Of a stretch of DNA of 64,000 nucleotides, positions 13,701-24,351 are shown piece after piece; the first letter of the stretch is position 1; each line of letters starts with the position of its first letter. Below the pieces are notes generated by a model that saw only the letters and a program-made list of their open reading frames with translations, was not told the origin of the DNA and searched no databases. This DNA comes from Cyprinodon diabolis (Eukaryota > Chordata > Actinopteri > Cyprinodontiformes > Cyprinodontidae), in the NCBI GenBank assembly GCA_030533445.1, contig CM060080.1, positions 38,605,880-38,669,879 of the forward strand, read 5' to 3'. Made by a program: the position numbers and the translations under genes.

Positions 13701-16355
13701 CTTGAGAATAGGCATTTCTCATTCTATGATATTTGTTTTACATCACGTCAACCACATATGCAGAACATTTCAGATCTCTAGCTATAACAGTTCCAGAGCT
13801 GTAGGGTTTTGAACTTCTAATCTCTTTAATTGTGCCAATGCATAATGCTTTTACTTATTTATTTGACCCATAGAATAACATTAAAGCATATTGATGGCCA
13901 CAAAACATTTATAAAGCAAGTATTTTCCACTTTTTTCAGAATGAATGTATCGAACAAAATGTAACATTTATAAACCTAAAATAACACAAAAATCTATTTA
14001 ACAAAAAAAGTGAAACTGCTGCATTTCATGCTTAAATAAGCTCCAGTGCTTTTTCTGAGCTGTACTTTGTTTTTAGTTTTTTTTCCCTTCTAGTCAATAA
14101 GTCGATGCAATCCACAAGTTTTCCTTAGATGGAAAACTTTGAATCAATTTGACTGGATGATCTGGTTGAACTGTAAAGTGACCTGAGGTGACATGATGTG
14201 AATTGGCGCTATAGAAATAAACTGAATTGAAAATCAGACAAAGAAGGTGGTTTTTAAAAGGTTGAAGATGACGACAAAAGTCATGGCTACAAAAATCAGT
14301 TAAACATTTTCTGTGTGGCCATATTCACACTAAATAATAATATATTAGTATTGAAATATTCGTTTTTCATTTCATTGAAATGGGAGTTTTTTGTTAAACC
14401 TTCGGTGGTCGCACTTTACTCAGGAGCTAATAAATGGGAGTGGCCGGCCTAGTGGTGATTAACCTGACTCCGCCAGATGGATTTGCTCCGCATATCCATC
14501 TGGAAACCTTCCGTTGAAGTAATTTTGGGAAGGGGCGAAAATACTGGTTAGCTGATTGGCCTATGTTGGTGATAGACGGGCCAAATAAACCAATCAGATC
14601 AACGAAGCATATGACGTACTAACAGAGCGACGACGACAACACAACCACAAGCCAGTCTACTCTTGCCGAAACCAGTTGGGAGAAGAGCAAAAACATCTTT
14701 TCCTCTGAGAAAAGCCTCCAGAGCAGTGTTTTGCTCTTCTTTCAGTGAAGAAATACTCTGTAATTTCCGATAAAAGTTGCTCGATAGCCACGCTAACGCT
14801 AGTTTCATCGGCTGAAGCCGCCATGTTCTTTAGACTGAACTGTCGCGCTTCTCGTTGCGTCACACCTCAACCCGCCTCAAAGCCAACGCTGATTGGACGT
14901 TCGTTTGGTGAACGGCTCCAAATTTTCTTTAACGGAGAGTCTCCAGACTGATCTGTGAGTGAAACCTTGAAAGCTCGCGAGATCAGGATGGTCTAACGAG
15001 GCTAAGTGGTTAGGGCATAGGGCTTGGAATCCTGAAGTTGTGAGTCTGAAACCCACAGACTGCCACTCTGGCTCTCTGAGCAAGACCCACACGCCTTTTA
15101 ATATCACTCAGCATGTTAAATGATAAATATGGTGTTAGTGCTATTAAAAGGTTGAGCTAGAAAAGATACAGAACATTTGATTAAAGAGCTCATAAAGTCC
15201 TTTTATGTTGAAAATGTTGGTGCAGACTTCTGACCATGATGCACAGCAATATGCAAATAAAAAAAACCCTCATACCAGCTGTCAGGTACGGTGGGGGGTG
15301 GATCATGATTTGGGTTAGACATGACCTCCTTAAGGCTGGTTAATACTCAGAAACCAGGTCGTCTGCCTGTGTGTCACAGTGATTGCAAATGTGCCCCGCC
15401 CCTGCTGCAGACACTCTGCTGCACCTCTCCAAAATTGCAGGTGACCGCAGACAGGAGGCCTCTGATTGGTCAAATCTACATCCACTCAATGCATATTTCC
15501 TGTTTGGCTCCTTACTGGCTTGTTTTGTTTGTATGACCACCATTGTGGAAAACGACTGGTGAAGATGGAGCAGCTAGAAGAGCGAGGTGTGTGAGACGCT
15601 GGGACCCTTTTTTCCACCTGGATCCCCGCTCTTTTACTCCTTTATGTCCCTCCGTTGTCGCACAAACTTGCGCCCAGCTCCTCACCGCCGCCTCGGCCGT
15701 ATCTAGACCCACACTTAGTTCCTGATTGGCCCTCTTGCATTGTGGTGTGGAATAACATGGCGCAGACCATGCTTCAAAATTGGGCATAAATCAAAAATAT
15801 CTGTGACACACTGCTGCAGGAGGATAACCAGCCGAATTTAGATGTCAAATTATCTTGTAGTCAAATGTAAAATCATCATAAAGTATTGATTGATTAAAGG
15901 GGTCAAGCTAATAGCTAAGTTATCCTTTAAATGGTGCAAACTGTCCCTATCACACGTAGGCATCCAGATTCCACTAGAAATGCTGTGAGAGGACACTTTG
16001 GAGAGAAAAGGCAGCGGATGAAGCTACAATGCGTCTAAACCTCAGAGTGATTCTGAAGCAGAAACCTTAAACCATAATTCTTTAACAGAATGTTGATAAA
16101 CTGAATTTCCTGACATGAACAGTTTTTATACAAGCAAGAAATAATTGCTGTGTAGGACCACTGTTTGATTGGTGATTTTTTCTCTGTATTAATGTCTTTT
16201 TATTGTTCTCTTAGACACCAACTCCACAAAGGCTTCATTCAAGCAAAGAAAGAAACGGAGCCGCCTCTATGGGACACATGCCATCTCAGGAGCAGACTCA
16301 GGGGTTCCTTTCAGAGACCGACTCCCCGGTCATTGAGTATGAAACAGCCGTGTAA
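2405..16355 (+). CDS. slc5a6: Sodium-dependent multivitamin transporter SLC5A6 (SMVT), 3' exons; partial at the 5' end
   Basis: A plasma-membrane sodium:solute symporter of the SLC5 family. SLC5A6 takes up biotin, pantothenate and lipoate with sodium. Nine exons join in phase: 2405-2534, 3711-3799, 8959-9071, 9158-9228, 9302-9388, 11040-11194, 11276-11382, 11471-11592 and 16215-16355 (stop TAA at 16353). The translation starts in a helix ([15 protein letters not shown]) and continues through [52 protein letters not shown], an extracellular loop with several N-glycosylation sequons, and [19 protein letters not shown]. These blocks match SLC5A6 better than SLC5A5 or SLC5A8. The C-terminus is ETAV, a class I PDZ ligand; human SMVT also has a PDZ-binding tail. 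Roughly the first 300 residues are not in the window. Introns hold a P-like transposon, hAT elements and two copies of a helicase-fragment repeat, yet every visible exon is open. Assignment is strong. Confidence 0.92.
2629..3497 (+). mobile_element. Decayed hAT transposon relic in slc5a6 intron
   Basis: The left end reads 'cagaggtcac' and the right end 'gttgcccctg', imperfect inverted repeats of the hAT 'cagggg' type. Near 3040-3180 the frame-shifted translation resembles the C-terminal dimerisation region of hAT transposases (FSTMNRI..., then a leucine-rich stretch ending in LAQSLVKP). No open frame survives. The flanks 'gtctagac' and 'ggctagga' could be a worn 8-bp target duplication. Confidence 0.45.
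3957..3995. repeat. Short AT-rich tandem repeat (ATATT-type)
   Basis: About 40 bases of tandem 'tatat/attat' units lie in the slc5a6 intron. From here to about 5508 I see no gene, RNA or element ends. Confidence 0.7.
6913..7071 (+). pseudogene. THAP-domain-like exon relic
   Basis: One frame is open for 52 codons. It begins [20 protein letters not shown], continues with VANDRRLHC and ends at a TAA. FPK followed by a Trp in the next helix and a later Cys is the THAP pattern. The final His ligand of the C2CH zinc site is not where expected, so it is probably non-functional. The first Cys of the domain would come from the MPDFCYD piece around 6647, implying a former intron between them. Confidence 0.5.
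7719..7759. repeat. (GA)n microsatellite
   Basis: About 40 bases of perfect 'ag' repeat lie inside the P-like element. Bases 8032-8958 after that element show no gene or recognisable repeat. Confidence 0.9.
9640..9800 (-). pseudogene. Small Tc1-like transposase fragment
   Basis: The minus strand near 9650-9690 reads like the 'GGGSIMLW' region of Tc1 transposases ('gtggtggcagcatcatgct'). No inverted repeats or longer frame are visible. It is a short, old fragment in an slc5a6 intron. Confidence 0.4.
9848..10365 (+). mobile_element. Repeat carrying a RecQ-like helicase fragment, copy A
   Basis: The copy runs from 'accatcctgatctcgcgagc' to 'ggcggagtcaggtta'. Its right subterminal region is a hairpin in which 'ccagatggat' is repeated inverted. 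An ATG at 10005 opens [16 protein letters not shown] and leads to [18 protein letters not shown] and LLPTGFGKS, the first helicase motifs (motif 0-like Q and Walker A) of a RecQ/DEAD-type ATPase. The frame stops at 10223, soon after Walker A, so no helicase can be made. A second, inverted copy is at 14459-14995. The parental element is not identified. Confidence 0.6.
10576..10985. repeat. Probable hAT-type MITE
   Basis: The left end 'tagtagggatccactgatat' and the right end '...acatgtccctact' form imperfect inverted repeats. 'Ccaatat' and 'atattggctgata' motifs occur inside, as in many teleost hAT MITEs. There is no coding potential. Confidence 0.4.
11911..13315. mobile_element. Outer hAT-like element interrupted by a second hAT element
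   Basis: The left end 'agggctgaatgattgaaaat' followed by 'tgcgatt' pairs with the right end '...aaattgcgattattttgc...gcccagccct'. A second element (12066-13043) with its own exact target duplication lies inside. No transposase is visible. I did not find a clear target duplication for this outer copy. Confidence 0.6.
12066..13043. mobile_element. hAT element with exact 8-bp target duplication, nested
   Basis: The ends are 'tagggctgcaac' and 'gttgcagcccta', inverted repeats. The 8-bp duplication 'gttgcagg' is at 12058-12065 and 13044-13051. The subterminal regions carry paired 'atcgat' motifs. There is no intact frame, so it is a nonautonomous copy of 978 bp. Confidence 0.8.
14089..14236 (-). 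repeat. Interspersed repeat ('TTCAGTTTATTTCTATAGCGCC' family), copy 1
   Basis: This is the inverted counterpart of 24834-24975. Both share the 'tatagcgccaattcac' start and the 'ggaaaac' to 'gcatcgac' end region. The motif is a very common teleost interspersed repeat, probably the 3' part of a non-LTR element or SINE. Confidence 0.65.
14459..14995 (-). mobile_element. Repeat carrying a RecQ-like helicase fragment, copy B
   Basis: This is the inverted copy of 9848-10365. It again encodes [16 protein letters not shown] near its start and [18 protein letters not shown] and LLPTGFGKS further on, but a small insertion or deletion shifts the frame between these pieces. The copies are about 4.1 kb apart in opposite orientation, within the region of slc5a6 exons 5-9. 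Confidence 0.6.
14999..15105 (+). repeat. tRNA-derived SINE fragment
   Basis: 'Taagtggttagggcat' resembles a polymerase III A box and 'gtgagtctgaaaccc' a B box, with spacing like a tRNA head. The body is not a foldable intact tRNA, so this is a SINE relic. It abuts helicase-repeat copy B. Confidence 0.45.
15331..15795 (-). repeat. PIF/Harbinger-like repeat, copy 2
   Basis: This matches 396-720 in inverted orientation over the GC-rich core. It starts with 'cttaaggctggttaatact', like the ends of teleost Harbinger MITEs. The open frames here are short and unsupported. Bases 15796-16214 up to the last slc5a6 exon show nothing else. Confidence 0.55.
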
Positions 16356-18244
16356 CGTCGACCTGATCTCCCACAGGAGGCTGTGACCCCCCCCCCCCCC
16401 CACCCCCCACCCCCCACCCACTGAAACTCAAAGCACTTTGACTGAAACCTAAAACTCGGCTTGGATTTGCATTTCTCATGTTGTTCCAGGATGAGAGGTG
16501 TTGTTCAGGTTTGCACTTTAGAGCTGCAGCAGCTCCTGACTGATTTCTGTGATTTGATGATTTGCAGGAAACTCAGCGAACTTTCTGCAGAACTTAATGT
16601 TCTGTTTCCGTTTCAGTCTGCTGCTTGAATGTTTAAATCATTGGTCTTTATAAGTGTAAAATGCACTATGCTGTTACCTAAAATGAAAGATTAATGAGAC
16701 AAAGACCAAGTCCTTAATTTTGAGCCATTTATTTTATGTACTTGAGTATTGAGAAGCACTACATCATAGAGATGCACCGATCAGGCTTTTCAGGTTTTCT
16801 TTGAAAACTGATCTAAATACCAGTTTTACTTAGAATAATTTTGCTTTCTAATGACTGTTAGAGAAAAATGTGCTGGAGGCTCCTCTATAGAGGTAGTAGC
16901 TTTCAATCAGAGAATTAATTGTTTCTATTTATGCATTAGACATAATTGTCTAACCTAGTAAAAACAAGCTTTTCGTCAATGTGTTTATCGACTAAAACTT
17001 GTGGGAGTTTTTAGTTTTGACACATTTTATGACGGGGAGAAAAAAAATCTCAGCCCAACGATCGACAAATCGGCCAAATCGGCTTTTTGTTTTGAATTAA
17101 TCTCAAACATAAAGAAAACCTGATGGAGATGAATAAAAATGAAAGAAAGTCAAAAGTGTTAAAAATATAGCCTTTCAGCGGTCAACATGAACCAAATATA
17201 ACAAATTGAAACAGTAAAGCTTTTATAGAAGTTTATGTTCATACTGATCACTATTTAAACACACATCATTTCCCTTGTTGTCATCTGTCAACACATGGAA
17301 TCAAGGGAACCCAAAGACCCTGTTTTTTCTATAAACCTATTAGTACCATCTCGGCAATGTTGCAAAATGAAACAGTCTCCCTGCAGAGGGAGTCTGTAAG
17401 GAGACTGAGCAGTCGTAGTGGTCCTTTTTAAAAACTGGAACACATTAAAACCTCGAGGTTAAGGGTAAAGTGGAGGATGTTCTTTTTTGGGGTGGATCAT
17501 CAAAATAAGTGGTTCTACTAATTGTCAATCATTCTGGTGATATGTTTACGTAAGGCCGTCCTACGTGCTCGTCCCCATTTTCACTTACCGGTGATGAGTC
17601 TGGCATAGTGAAAAAATGGCAAATCTTTTTTTTTTGGAATGTAAGGTTGTATGAGCGATGCATAAAGCAACTTTTAAACAGAGCGTGCACGAGGAGAAAT
17701 GTGCTCTCGCACACGTTTACTAGGCGTATGCATGAATTGTGTGCGGGAGCAGTTACAGGGTTGTGCATGGGCACAACCAGGTTTTTTATTTTTTTTATTT
17801 GAGAGGGCGAGTCTTTATAAAAATCTGCAAAAATCCTCCACTATACCTTTAAGATATATACTGGCTTTTAGAGTAAATTTGATTTATGGTTGATTCCGTA
17901 TGATTTCCCTCTTTATGAACATCTGTATCCTGTCAGGTATTGTTTTGGTTACAACTTTAGACATCAGTTCAGCTTTTTTAGCTGGATCCAAATTTTCAGA
18001 TTTAAGGATTTTTTAGAAATTGAGGTTTGATAACCAAGAAATGCTACAAAGTTCAGATAAGTTGAAGAATATGTATTAATGTGCTTTGGACAAATAATTT
18101 GTGTTTCTCCACTAAAGCTGTGTGGAGGGTTCTGTGCCTCGCCTCCCTTTGTTTAAAAACTGTTTTATTGAACAATGACTGTAACACATTTTTAATACAT
18201 TTGAACCTTTTTTTTTCTATGAACAATTAAACATTTGTAATAAA
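16356..18244 (+). other. slc5a6: slc5a6 3' untranslated region with C-rich tract and polyadenylation signal
   Basis: No coding exon is recognisable after the slc5a6 stop. A pyrimidine tract of C runs broken by single A residues (about 16387-16420) lies just downstream of the stop. The candidate distal polyadenylation signal AATAAA is at 18239-18244; a nearer AATAAA lies around 17132, so the true 3' end is uncertain. The stretch around 16770-17100 resembles decayed hAT-type repeat ('gatgcaccgatc' at its left, 'cggccaaatcgg' at its right). Confidence 0.45.
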
Positions 18245-21200
18245 AACCGTGTCATTCTTTATATTTACTTCTAAACTTGCTCTTTTTCTAATCGGATTTT
18301 TGTGGAGCAGCAAAGAGAAGGAGTTTACATTAATTTACTTTAATGTAAATTTTTGACATTTTCTTACAGCTGCACTCTATAGGAGTTTGTTATGCAAAGA
18401 TACATAATGTATTGCATGAAGCAATTTAAATGTTTCACAAGGTCACATTGGCTCTTTCCTTGATAACAAACATAAAACCAAGTGAAAAATATATATATAA
18501 TTTGCACTGTATACAATGATTAAGCAAAGTACACAGAAAAGCTCAGTAAGCTAAAGTATAAAACTTGTTAACACTTTTAATACACTTTAAATGTATCTTT
18601 TTCCTACCAAAGTCAAGTATTGCAGCTTAAGAAAGTAGAATAACTGGAAGCAAAGGCAACAACTGCCCAGGAAAGGTAAGGCAGTCCTGGAAATAATAAT
18701 TGAATTGGCCTCGGAAAGGATTCGAGTGAAGTTCCGATATTTTTACTTAATTAAACTTAATTAAACTTGCACTGTTACACAAGCTGTTATGTTCACCGGG
18801 TTAATATTGTTATACTGTGGCTCTTTACATATTTCATGAACAGAACCGGTGTGACTTTGGGCTAAACGTAAACAATCTCCTCCAAGATGGCCTTAAATCT
18901 GTTCTGAGTCCAAATGTTTAATAATTTAATAGAATATTCAACATAACTGTGGAACATTCTCATTTATTTGTGTGCAGTTAGCTGTTCTGCTCTGTTATAA
19001 AACTTGAATGTGTGTAAAATGAATGGTGTCTTTGTTAAAGATGTTTCCTGTGTAAAAGGAACGGCTCTATTATGCAAAATCACTTCTGTTGCACACTGGT
19101 TGGGTAAAAGAACAAAACAGACTACATAGAAACATAGAGCTTTTATCACCTCTCTGGGAGGAGTTGATTTGCTTAAAAGTTAAAGATTAGATATTTAATT
19201 GAACCAAAAATTCTGTCTTGAGATCATTACTTAAAACCAAAACGAGCTATTTGATTTATAGCCTAAAATATCAGCTTGTTTCAGTTAAAGTGATAAAAAC
19301 AGATAATTGAACTGATGATTAACTGATCAATGACCTGCTGGTGGATCCTCACAAAGACCTGGAGCTACTGGAACCAAACATGGAAATGAATGGATATTAT
19401 ACTGGGTTTCAATCACAGAGTAATCTCTATACTTTCAATAATGATTGGAACCTTAATCGATTCTTTTAATGATGTTATTGCAAAAAAGTGACACTTATAA
19501 CTGATCCATGCAATGGAACCAGTGGAGGCAAACAAAAATGGCTCTTCTCTGGCTGAAAAAGAAATAAATGTTTGAAATATAACATGAAGAAATCAGCAGA
19601 TTATTTTAATTGATGGGAGAAATGTTGTGATTATGCCTCACATGTAAAACAATAAATTGTTGTAAAACCTTAACCTTTCAGCAATTTCCCTAATATCTCC
19701 ATCAAGAACACGCAGCAGATTAGATATGACAACCGCGATATTATTGCTTTTTAAGGACTTTCCCTCCTGTGAGCTTTAGGACGGGGGCAGATAAGGTCAG
19801 CAGCTGAATCAGGAAGTTTAGAGATCATAAATGAACAGACTCAGTGGAAAATACTAAAAGAGCCAAAATAAGATATAATAGAAAAAGTCAATCTAAGCGC
19901 AGACCTACCTTGTGCACTTTTTAAACACTGATCCAAAGCTACTTCTGAAGGTGATTTTTCAGATTATTATTTAAAGCTAAGCTAAATGATCATCACTTTG
20001 TTTTTATGTATGTCAACTGCATGTATATCTAGTTGGAGATGATAGATATATATAGAGCATTTTTTCTTGCCTCATTGCAAAAAAAAGGAGCAAAGATACA
20101 GGGGTGAATGACTTATATATTTATTGCATTTTTAAGTTTTGCTTTGATTTTCTGCAGCTTTTTTTTTTTTGATATCTCTTTTCTATGAAAGGCAGAGCCT
20201 AACCTGCCTTTACCGGGAAGCACGAACAGGTTTTATCCTACATGTAAAGTAATTAAGATGTGATTTTCTTTTTAAATAACATTTGCAAATAAGTTAACTT
20301 GTGAATCATTTATGTGTAATCTACTGCTTTTATTTTGCTTTAATATTATTTAGTTTTCATGTATAAAGTTAGTCATAAAATATTTTGTCGGCAGTACTGA
20401 CTGAGTACTGACGAGATAGACGTCAGGAATCAGTCTATATTTGAAAGAAAAAGAACAGAGTAAGTTTTGTTTCAACACAAAAGAATCTTTATTTTAGGTT
20501 TTAATGTGTTTAAAGTCTAAGATATTTTAATCTAAGCTTTATATCACCTATACTTCATTTTTGAACATAAAAGAACATCTATACTGAGTATTATTTTTAT
20601 TTTTGAATAAAAAGCACATGGAATTGCAAAAACTTTGTTCCATAACAGTTCGAGTTCCATCAAGATGAGGAGATAACGCCAAGAGTGGACGGTCATCTGA
20701 TTTGGCTGCCAAATAGGAGCCATTCCACTTTGCATGTGAGCAATAAAACTGATGGGAAAACTGGCTTGCTTGTTGGACGGCCGTCTTTTGGCAAGTTTGC
20801 TGCTGTTGACTAATGTGCCTCAAGAAAAATGAAAAATAGGTGAGTAATGCCTGAATAATGCATTTTCTCAAGGGTTATCTTCACATTTTATTACTTTAGA
20901 GATGGAAATAATGAAAACAGAAGTTTTAAAAAAGAAGTTTTGATGTATTAATCGTGTGGGTTTTGGGGATTCTTCGAAGAAAAAAACCTCTTACAGCTGC
21001 TACTATCAAAAATCTGCTGTTTGATTAAATAAACAGCAGATTTTGAATGAAGCTGAACCCACTGCGGTTATTTTAAATAGGATTTTTAGTCTAACAGGAA
21101 GAACATATATAGAAAAATTTAATGTCATAATTTATTTACAGCTTTTATTAGAGACGCCCAGAACTTTAATCAATACTCGATTCAAGTCAATAATTTTATC

Positions 21201-21261
21201 TATGTAGGTTTTCCATTGGTGTGACCTAAATGTAGAGGTTTCATATCCAGGACTCCTAAAA
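18245..21261. other. Intergenic stretch with no recognised gene
   Basis: This is AT-rich sequence between slc5a6 and the transposon nest. A minus-strand frame of 107 codons at 20548-20871 was considered, but no family is recognised and no splice partners are visible. No RNA genes or element ends were found. Confidence 0.5.
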
Positions 21262-21432
21262 CAGTGAAGGTATTCGATCCCTTGAACTTTTTGACCTTTT
21301 GCCACATTTCAGGCTTTAAACGTAAAGATGTAAAATGTAATTCTTCGTGAAGAAACAACAACTAGCAGGACACAATCATGACAGAGAATGAAATTTATTG
21401 GATATTTTACACTTTTTAAAAATTGATTGTTA

Positions 21433-21612
21433 GAGTTTTTGCAGCACCAGTGGCTTGTTTTTTTGTTTTTTTTTTACAGTAGGCTGACAGGAAAGGGGTA
21501 TGAGAGGGGGGGGAGAGACATGCAGCTAAGGACCACATGTCAGTTTTGAACCCAGGTCGGCCACGTCGAGGAATAAGGCCGCCGTACACGCTAACCACTG
21601 CTTAACCTGCAC
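21433..21612 (-). repeat. tRNA-derived SINE, family with tail 'cctgtcagcctactgt', copy 1
   Basis: On the minus strand an A-box-like 'agcagtggttagcg' and a B-box-like 'gggttcaaaac' are followed by a C-rich body and 'cctgtcagcctactgt'. The same tail and B box occur at 26545-26670. It lies inside the old Tc1 element. Confidence 0.6.
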
Positions 21613-21803
21613 GCCCGAATTTACCAAATTTGCCAAAATTAATCGGCCCCTTTACTTTCAGTGCAGCAATCTTTCTCCAGAAGTCCAGTGAGGATCTCTG
21701 AATGATCCAATATTGACCTTAATGACTGATGATGATGAATAGAATCCACATGTGTGTAATCAAGTCTCCGTATAAATGCACCTGCTCTGTGATCGTCTCA
21801 GAG

Positions 21804-22742
21804 GTGGTGGAGGTCTCAGTGCATTTGGAAGGGGCGAGGCTGGACAACAGTTTCAATTGGGAAAAAGAGAGATAAAGCAGGTAAAAGAGGAAAAAGGAGC
21901 TTTGAGAATCGAAATAAAGGGGAATCAGAATAAAGTGGTTATGACGAAGAAAGAGTTGTGCAAAGGAGGGTTGTCAGAGAAGAGATAAAAATAATATTTA
22001 GATTCAGTGCTGAAGATATACAGTCATCTGAGCCCCATTTGGATTTTTCAGGGAAATAGGTAAGAAAATTTGGGAAGTCGAATTAGTGAAGGAATTGAGA
22101 GATGGAAACTTGCTGATAATTTGTAAAAATGAGCAAAAAAATGAAAGCGTGGATGTTGAACACCTAGGAAAGTGAGAGGTCATTGATGTAAAAGTCGTAG
22201 GAGAGAATAAAACAGGGAAAGGAGTGATAACAGGAGTACCACTTAATGAGGATTTAGATCGATTGAAAAAATTACATTATTGGAGGCCAGGTCAACAAGA
22301 TAAAGAGACTTTATAAAAAAAATACAGTGGGAAAGGGTGACAGCATGTCACTGCTGATGGAGTTCTCAGACCAAGTTCTACCAGAAATAAATAAAATAGG
22401 TTTTACGAGTTTCCCATTTAGGCCGTTCATTGCGCCTCAACTCAGGTGCTACAGGTCTCAACGTTACAGACACGTGGCAGTAGTTTGCAGGGGAAAGCAA
22501 AGAGTTCAAAATGCAGAGAACACAGAATTGAGAAGTGCAGGGAAGAAACTGAAGAAAGGTGCTGCAACTGTGGAGGTCAACATAGAGTTAACTATGGAGG
22601 ATGGGAGGTGAGAGAGAAAGCAGTGGAAATAAAACAGGTTGAAACAACAAAAATTATAAGCTACGCAGAAGCGGTGAAGAAAGTTCAAGGACAAAGGACA
22701 AGAGAAATTAATCAAGCTCAGATTAAGGTACAGTGGGGGAAA
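21804..22742 (+). pseudogene. LINE ORF1 (gag-like, zinc-knuckle) fragment
   Basis: The frame-broken translation contains GVITGVPLNEDL near 22222-22260, MEFSDQVLPE and PFRPFIAPQLRCYRSQRYRH near 22360-22490, then CCNCGGQHR near 22560-22590 and ISYAEAVKKVQG near 22660-22695. This order (RNA-binding-like region, two CCHC-type knuckles, then SYAEAVK) is that of ORF1 proteins from fish non-LTR retrotransposons. The first knuckle has lost Cys and Gly positions. Stops and frameshifts make it non-functional. The young Tc1 is inserted directly after it. Confidence 0.6.
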
Positions 22743-22744
22743 TA

Positions 22745-24349
22745 CAGTGGGGCAAAAAAGTATTTAGTCAGCCACCAATAGTGCCAGTTCTCCCACTTAA
22801 AAAGATGAGAGAGGCCGGTAATTTTCATCATAGATATACCTCAACTATGAGAGACAAAATGAGAAAAAAAAATCCAGAAAATCACATTGTCTGATTTTTA
22901 AAGAATTTATTTGCAAAATATGGTGGAAAATAAGTATTTGGTCAATAACAAAAGTTCATCTCAATACTTTTTTATATACCCTTTGTTGGCAATGACAGAG
23001 ATCAAATGTTTTCTGTAAGTCTTCACAAGGTTTTCACACACTGTTGCTGGTATTTTGGCCCATTCCTCCATGCAGATCTCCTCTAGAGCAGTGATGTTCT
23101 GGGGCTGTCGCTGGGCAACACGGACTTTCAACTCCCTCCAAAGATTTTCTATGGGGTTGAGATCTGGAGACTGGCTAGGCCACTCCAGGACCTTGAAATG
23201 CTTCTTACGAAGCCACTCCTTCGTTACCCGGGCGGTGTGTTTGGGATCATTGTCATGCTGAAAGACCCAGCCACATTTCATCTTCAATGCCCTTGCTGAT
23301 GGAAGGAGGTTTTCACTCAAAATTTGACGATACATGGCCCCATGCATTCTTTCCTTCACACGGATCAGTCGTCCTGGTCCCTTAGCAGAAAAACAGCCCC
23401 AAAGCATGATGTTTCCACCCCCATGCTTCACTGTAGGTATGGTGTTCTTTGGATGCAACTCAGCATTCTCTCTCATCCAAACACGACGAGTAGAGTTTTT
23501 ACCAAAAAGTTCTATTTTGGTTTCATCTGACCATATGATATTCTCCCAGTCATCGTCTGGATCATCCAAATGCTCTCTAGCAAACTTGAGACGGGCCTTG
23601 ACATGTACTGGCTTAAGCAGGGGGACACGTCTGGCACTGCAGGATTTGAGTCCCTGGCGGCGTAGTGTGTTACTGATGGTAGCCTTTGTTACTTTGGTCC
23701 CAGCTCTCTGCAGGTCATTTACTAGGTCCCCCCGTGTGGTTCTGGGATTTTTACTCACCGTTCTTGTGATCATTTTGACCCCACGGGGTGAGATCTTGCG
23801 TGGAGCCCCAGATCGAGGAAGATTATCAGTCGTCTTGTATGTTTTCCATTTTCTAATAATTGATCCCACAGTTGATTTCTTCACACCAAGCTGTTTACCT
23901 ATTGCAGATTCAGACTTCCCAGCCTGGTGCAGGTCTATAATTTTGTTTCGGGTGTCCTTTGACAGCTCTCTAGTTTTGGCCATGGTGGAGTTTAGAGTGT
24001 GACTGTTTGAGGTTGTGGACAGGTGTCTTTTATACAGATAACGGGTTCAAACAGGTGCCATTAATGAAGGTAACGAGTGGAGGACAGAGGAGCCTCTTAC
24101 AGAAGAAGTTACAGGTCTGTGAGAGCCAGAAATCTTGCCTGTTTGTAAATGACCAAATACTTATTTTCCACCATATTTTGCAAATAAATTCTTTAAAAAT
24201 CAGACAATGTGATTTTCTGGATTTTTTTTTCTCATTTTGTCTCTCATAGTTGAGGTATATCTATGATGAAAATTACTGGCCTCTCTCATCTTTTTAAGTG
24301 GGAGAACTGGCACTATTGGTGGCTGACTAAATACTTTTTTGCCCCACTG
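22745..24349 (-). mobile_element. Young, apparently complete Tc1/mariner transposon
   Basis: The element is 1,605 bp. Inverted repeats of 200 bp (22745-22944 and 24150-24349) begin 'cagtggggcaaaaaagtatt'. By eye they differ at one site, 'ccggtaa' against 'ccagtaa' after inversion. TA duplications flank it (22743-22744, 24350-24351). It carries an uninterrupted transposase gene (22961-23983). The near-identity of the arms implies recent insertion. It lies in a LINE ORF1 relic. Confidence 0.93.
22961..23983 (-). CDS. Tc1-type transposase, intact
   Basis: A 340-residue DDE transposase that cuts the element out and reinserts it at TA sites. The N-terminus has two helix-turn-helix regions, about residues 1-60 ([15 protein letters not shown]..., [13 protein letters not shown]) and 65-125, joined by a GRPR-like linker (RSGAPRKIS). 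The catalytic DDE residues are visible: Asp in [10 protein letters not shown], Asp in [11 protein letters not shown] and Glu in [11 protein letters not shown], the last pair at Tc1-like spacing (DD34E). The glycine-rich [13 protein letters not shown] block lies between. Length matches full-length Tc1 family members (about 340). The start ATG is preceded by the inverted repeat and a short leader. No frameshift or stop is present, unlike the other Tc1 copies in this window. Confidence 0.92.
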   Translation of the reverse strand: MAKTRELSKDTRNKIIDLHQAGKSESAIGKQLGVKKSTVGSIIRKWKTYKTTDNLPRSGAPRKISPRGVKMITRTVSKNPRTTRGDLVNDLQRAGTKVTKATISNTLRRQGLKSCSARRVPLLKPVHVKARLKFAREHLDDPDDDWENIIWSDETKIELFGKNSTRRVWMRENAELHPKNTIPTVKHGGGNIMLWGCFSAKGPGRLIRVKERMHGAMYRQILSENLLPSARALKMKCGWVFQHDNDPKHTARVTKEWLRKKHFKVLEWPSQSPDLNPIENLWRELKVRVAQRQPQNITALEEICMEEWAKIPATVCENLVKTYRKHLISVIANKGYIKKY

Positions 24350-24351
24350 TA

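Noticed and set aside
20548..20871. 107-codon minus-strand frame
   Set aside because: No recognisable domain, no codon or splice support, and AT-rich surroundings. A terminal exon of an unknown gene cannot be excluded but is not supported.
23334..24002. 222-codon plus-strand frame
   Set aside because: It is the antisense shadow of the intact Tc1 transposase.
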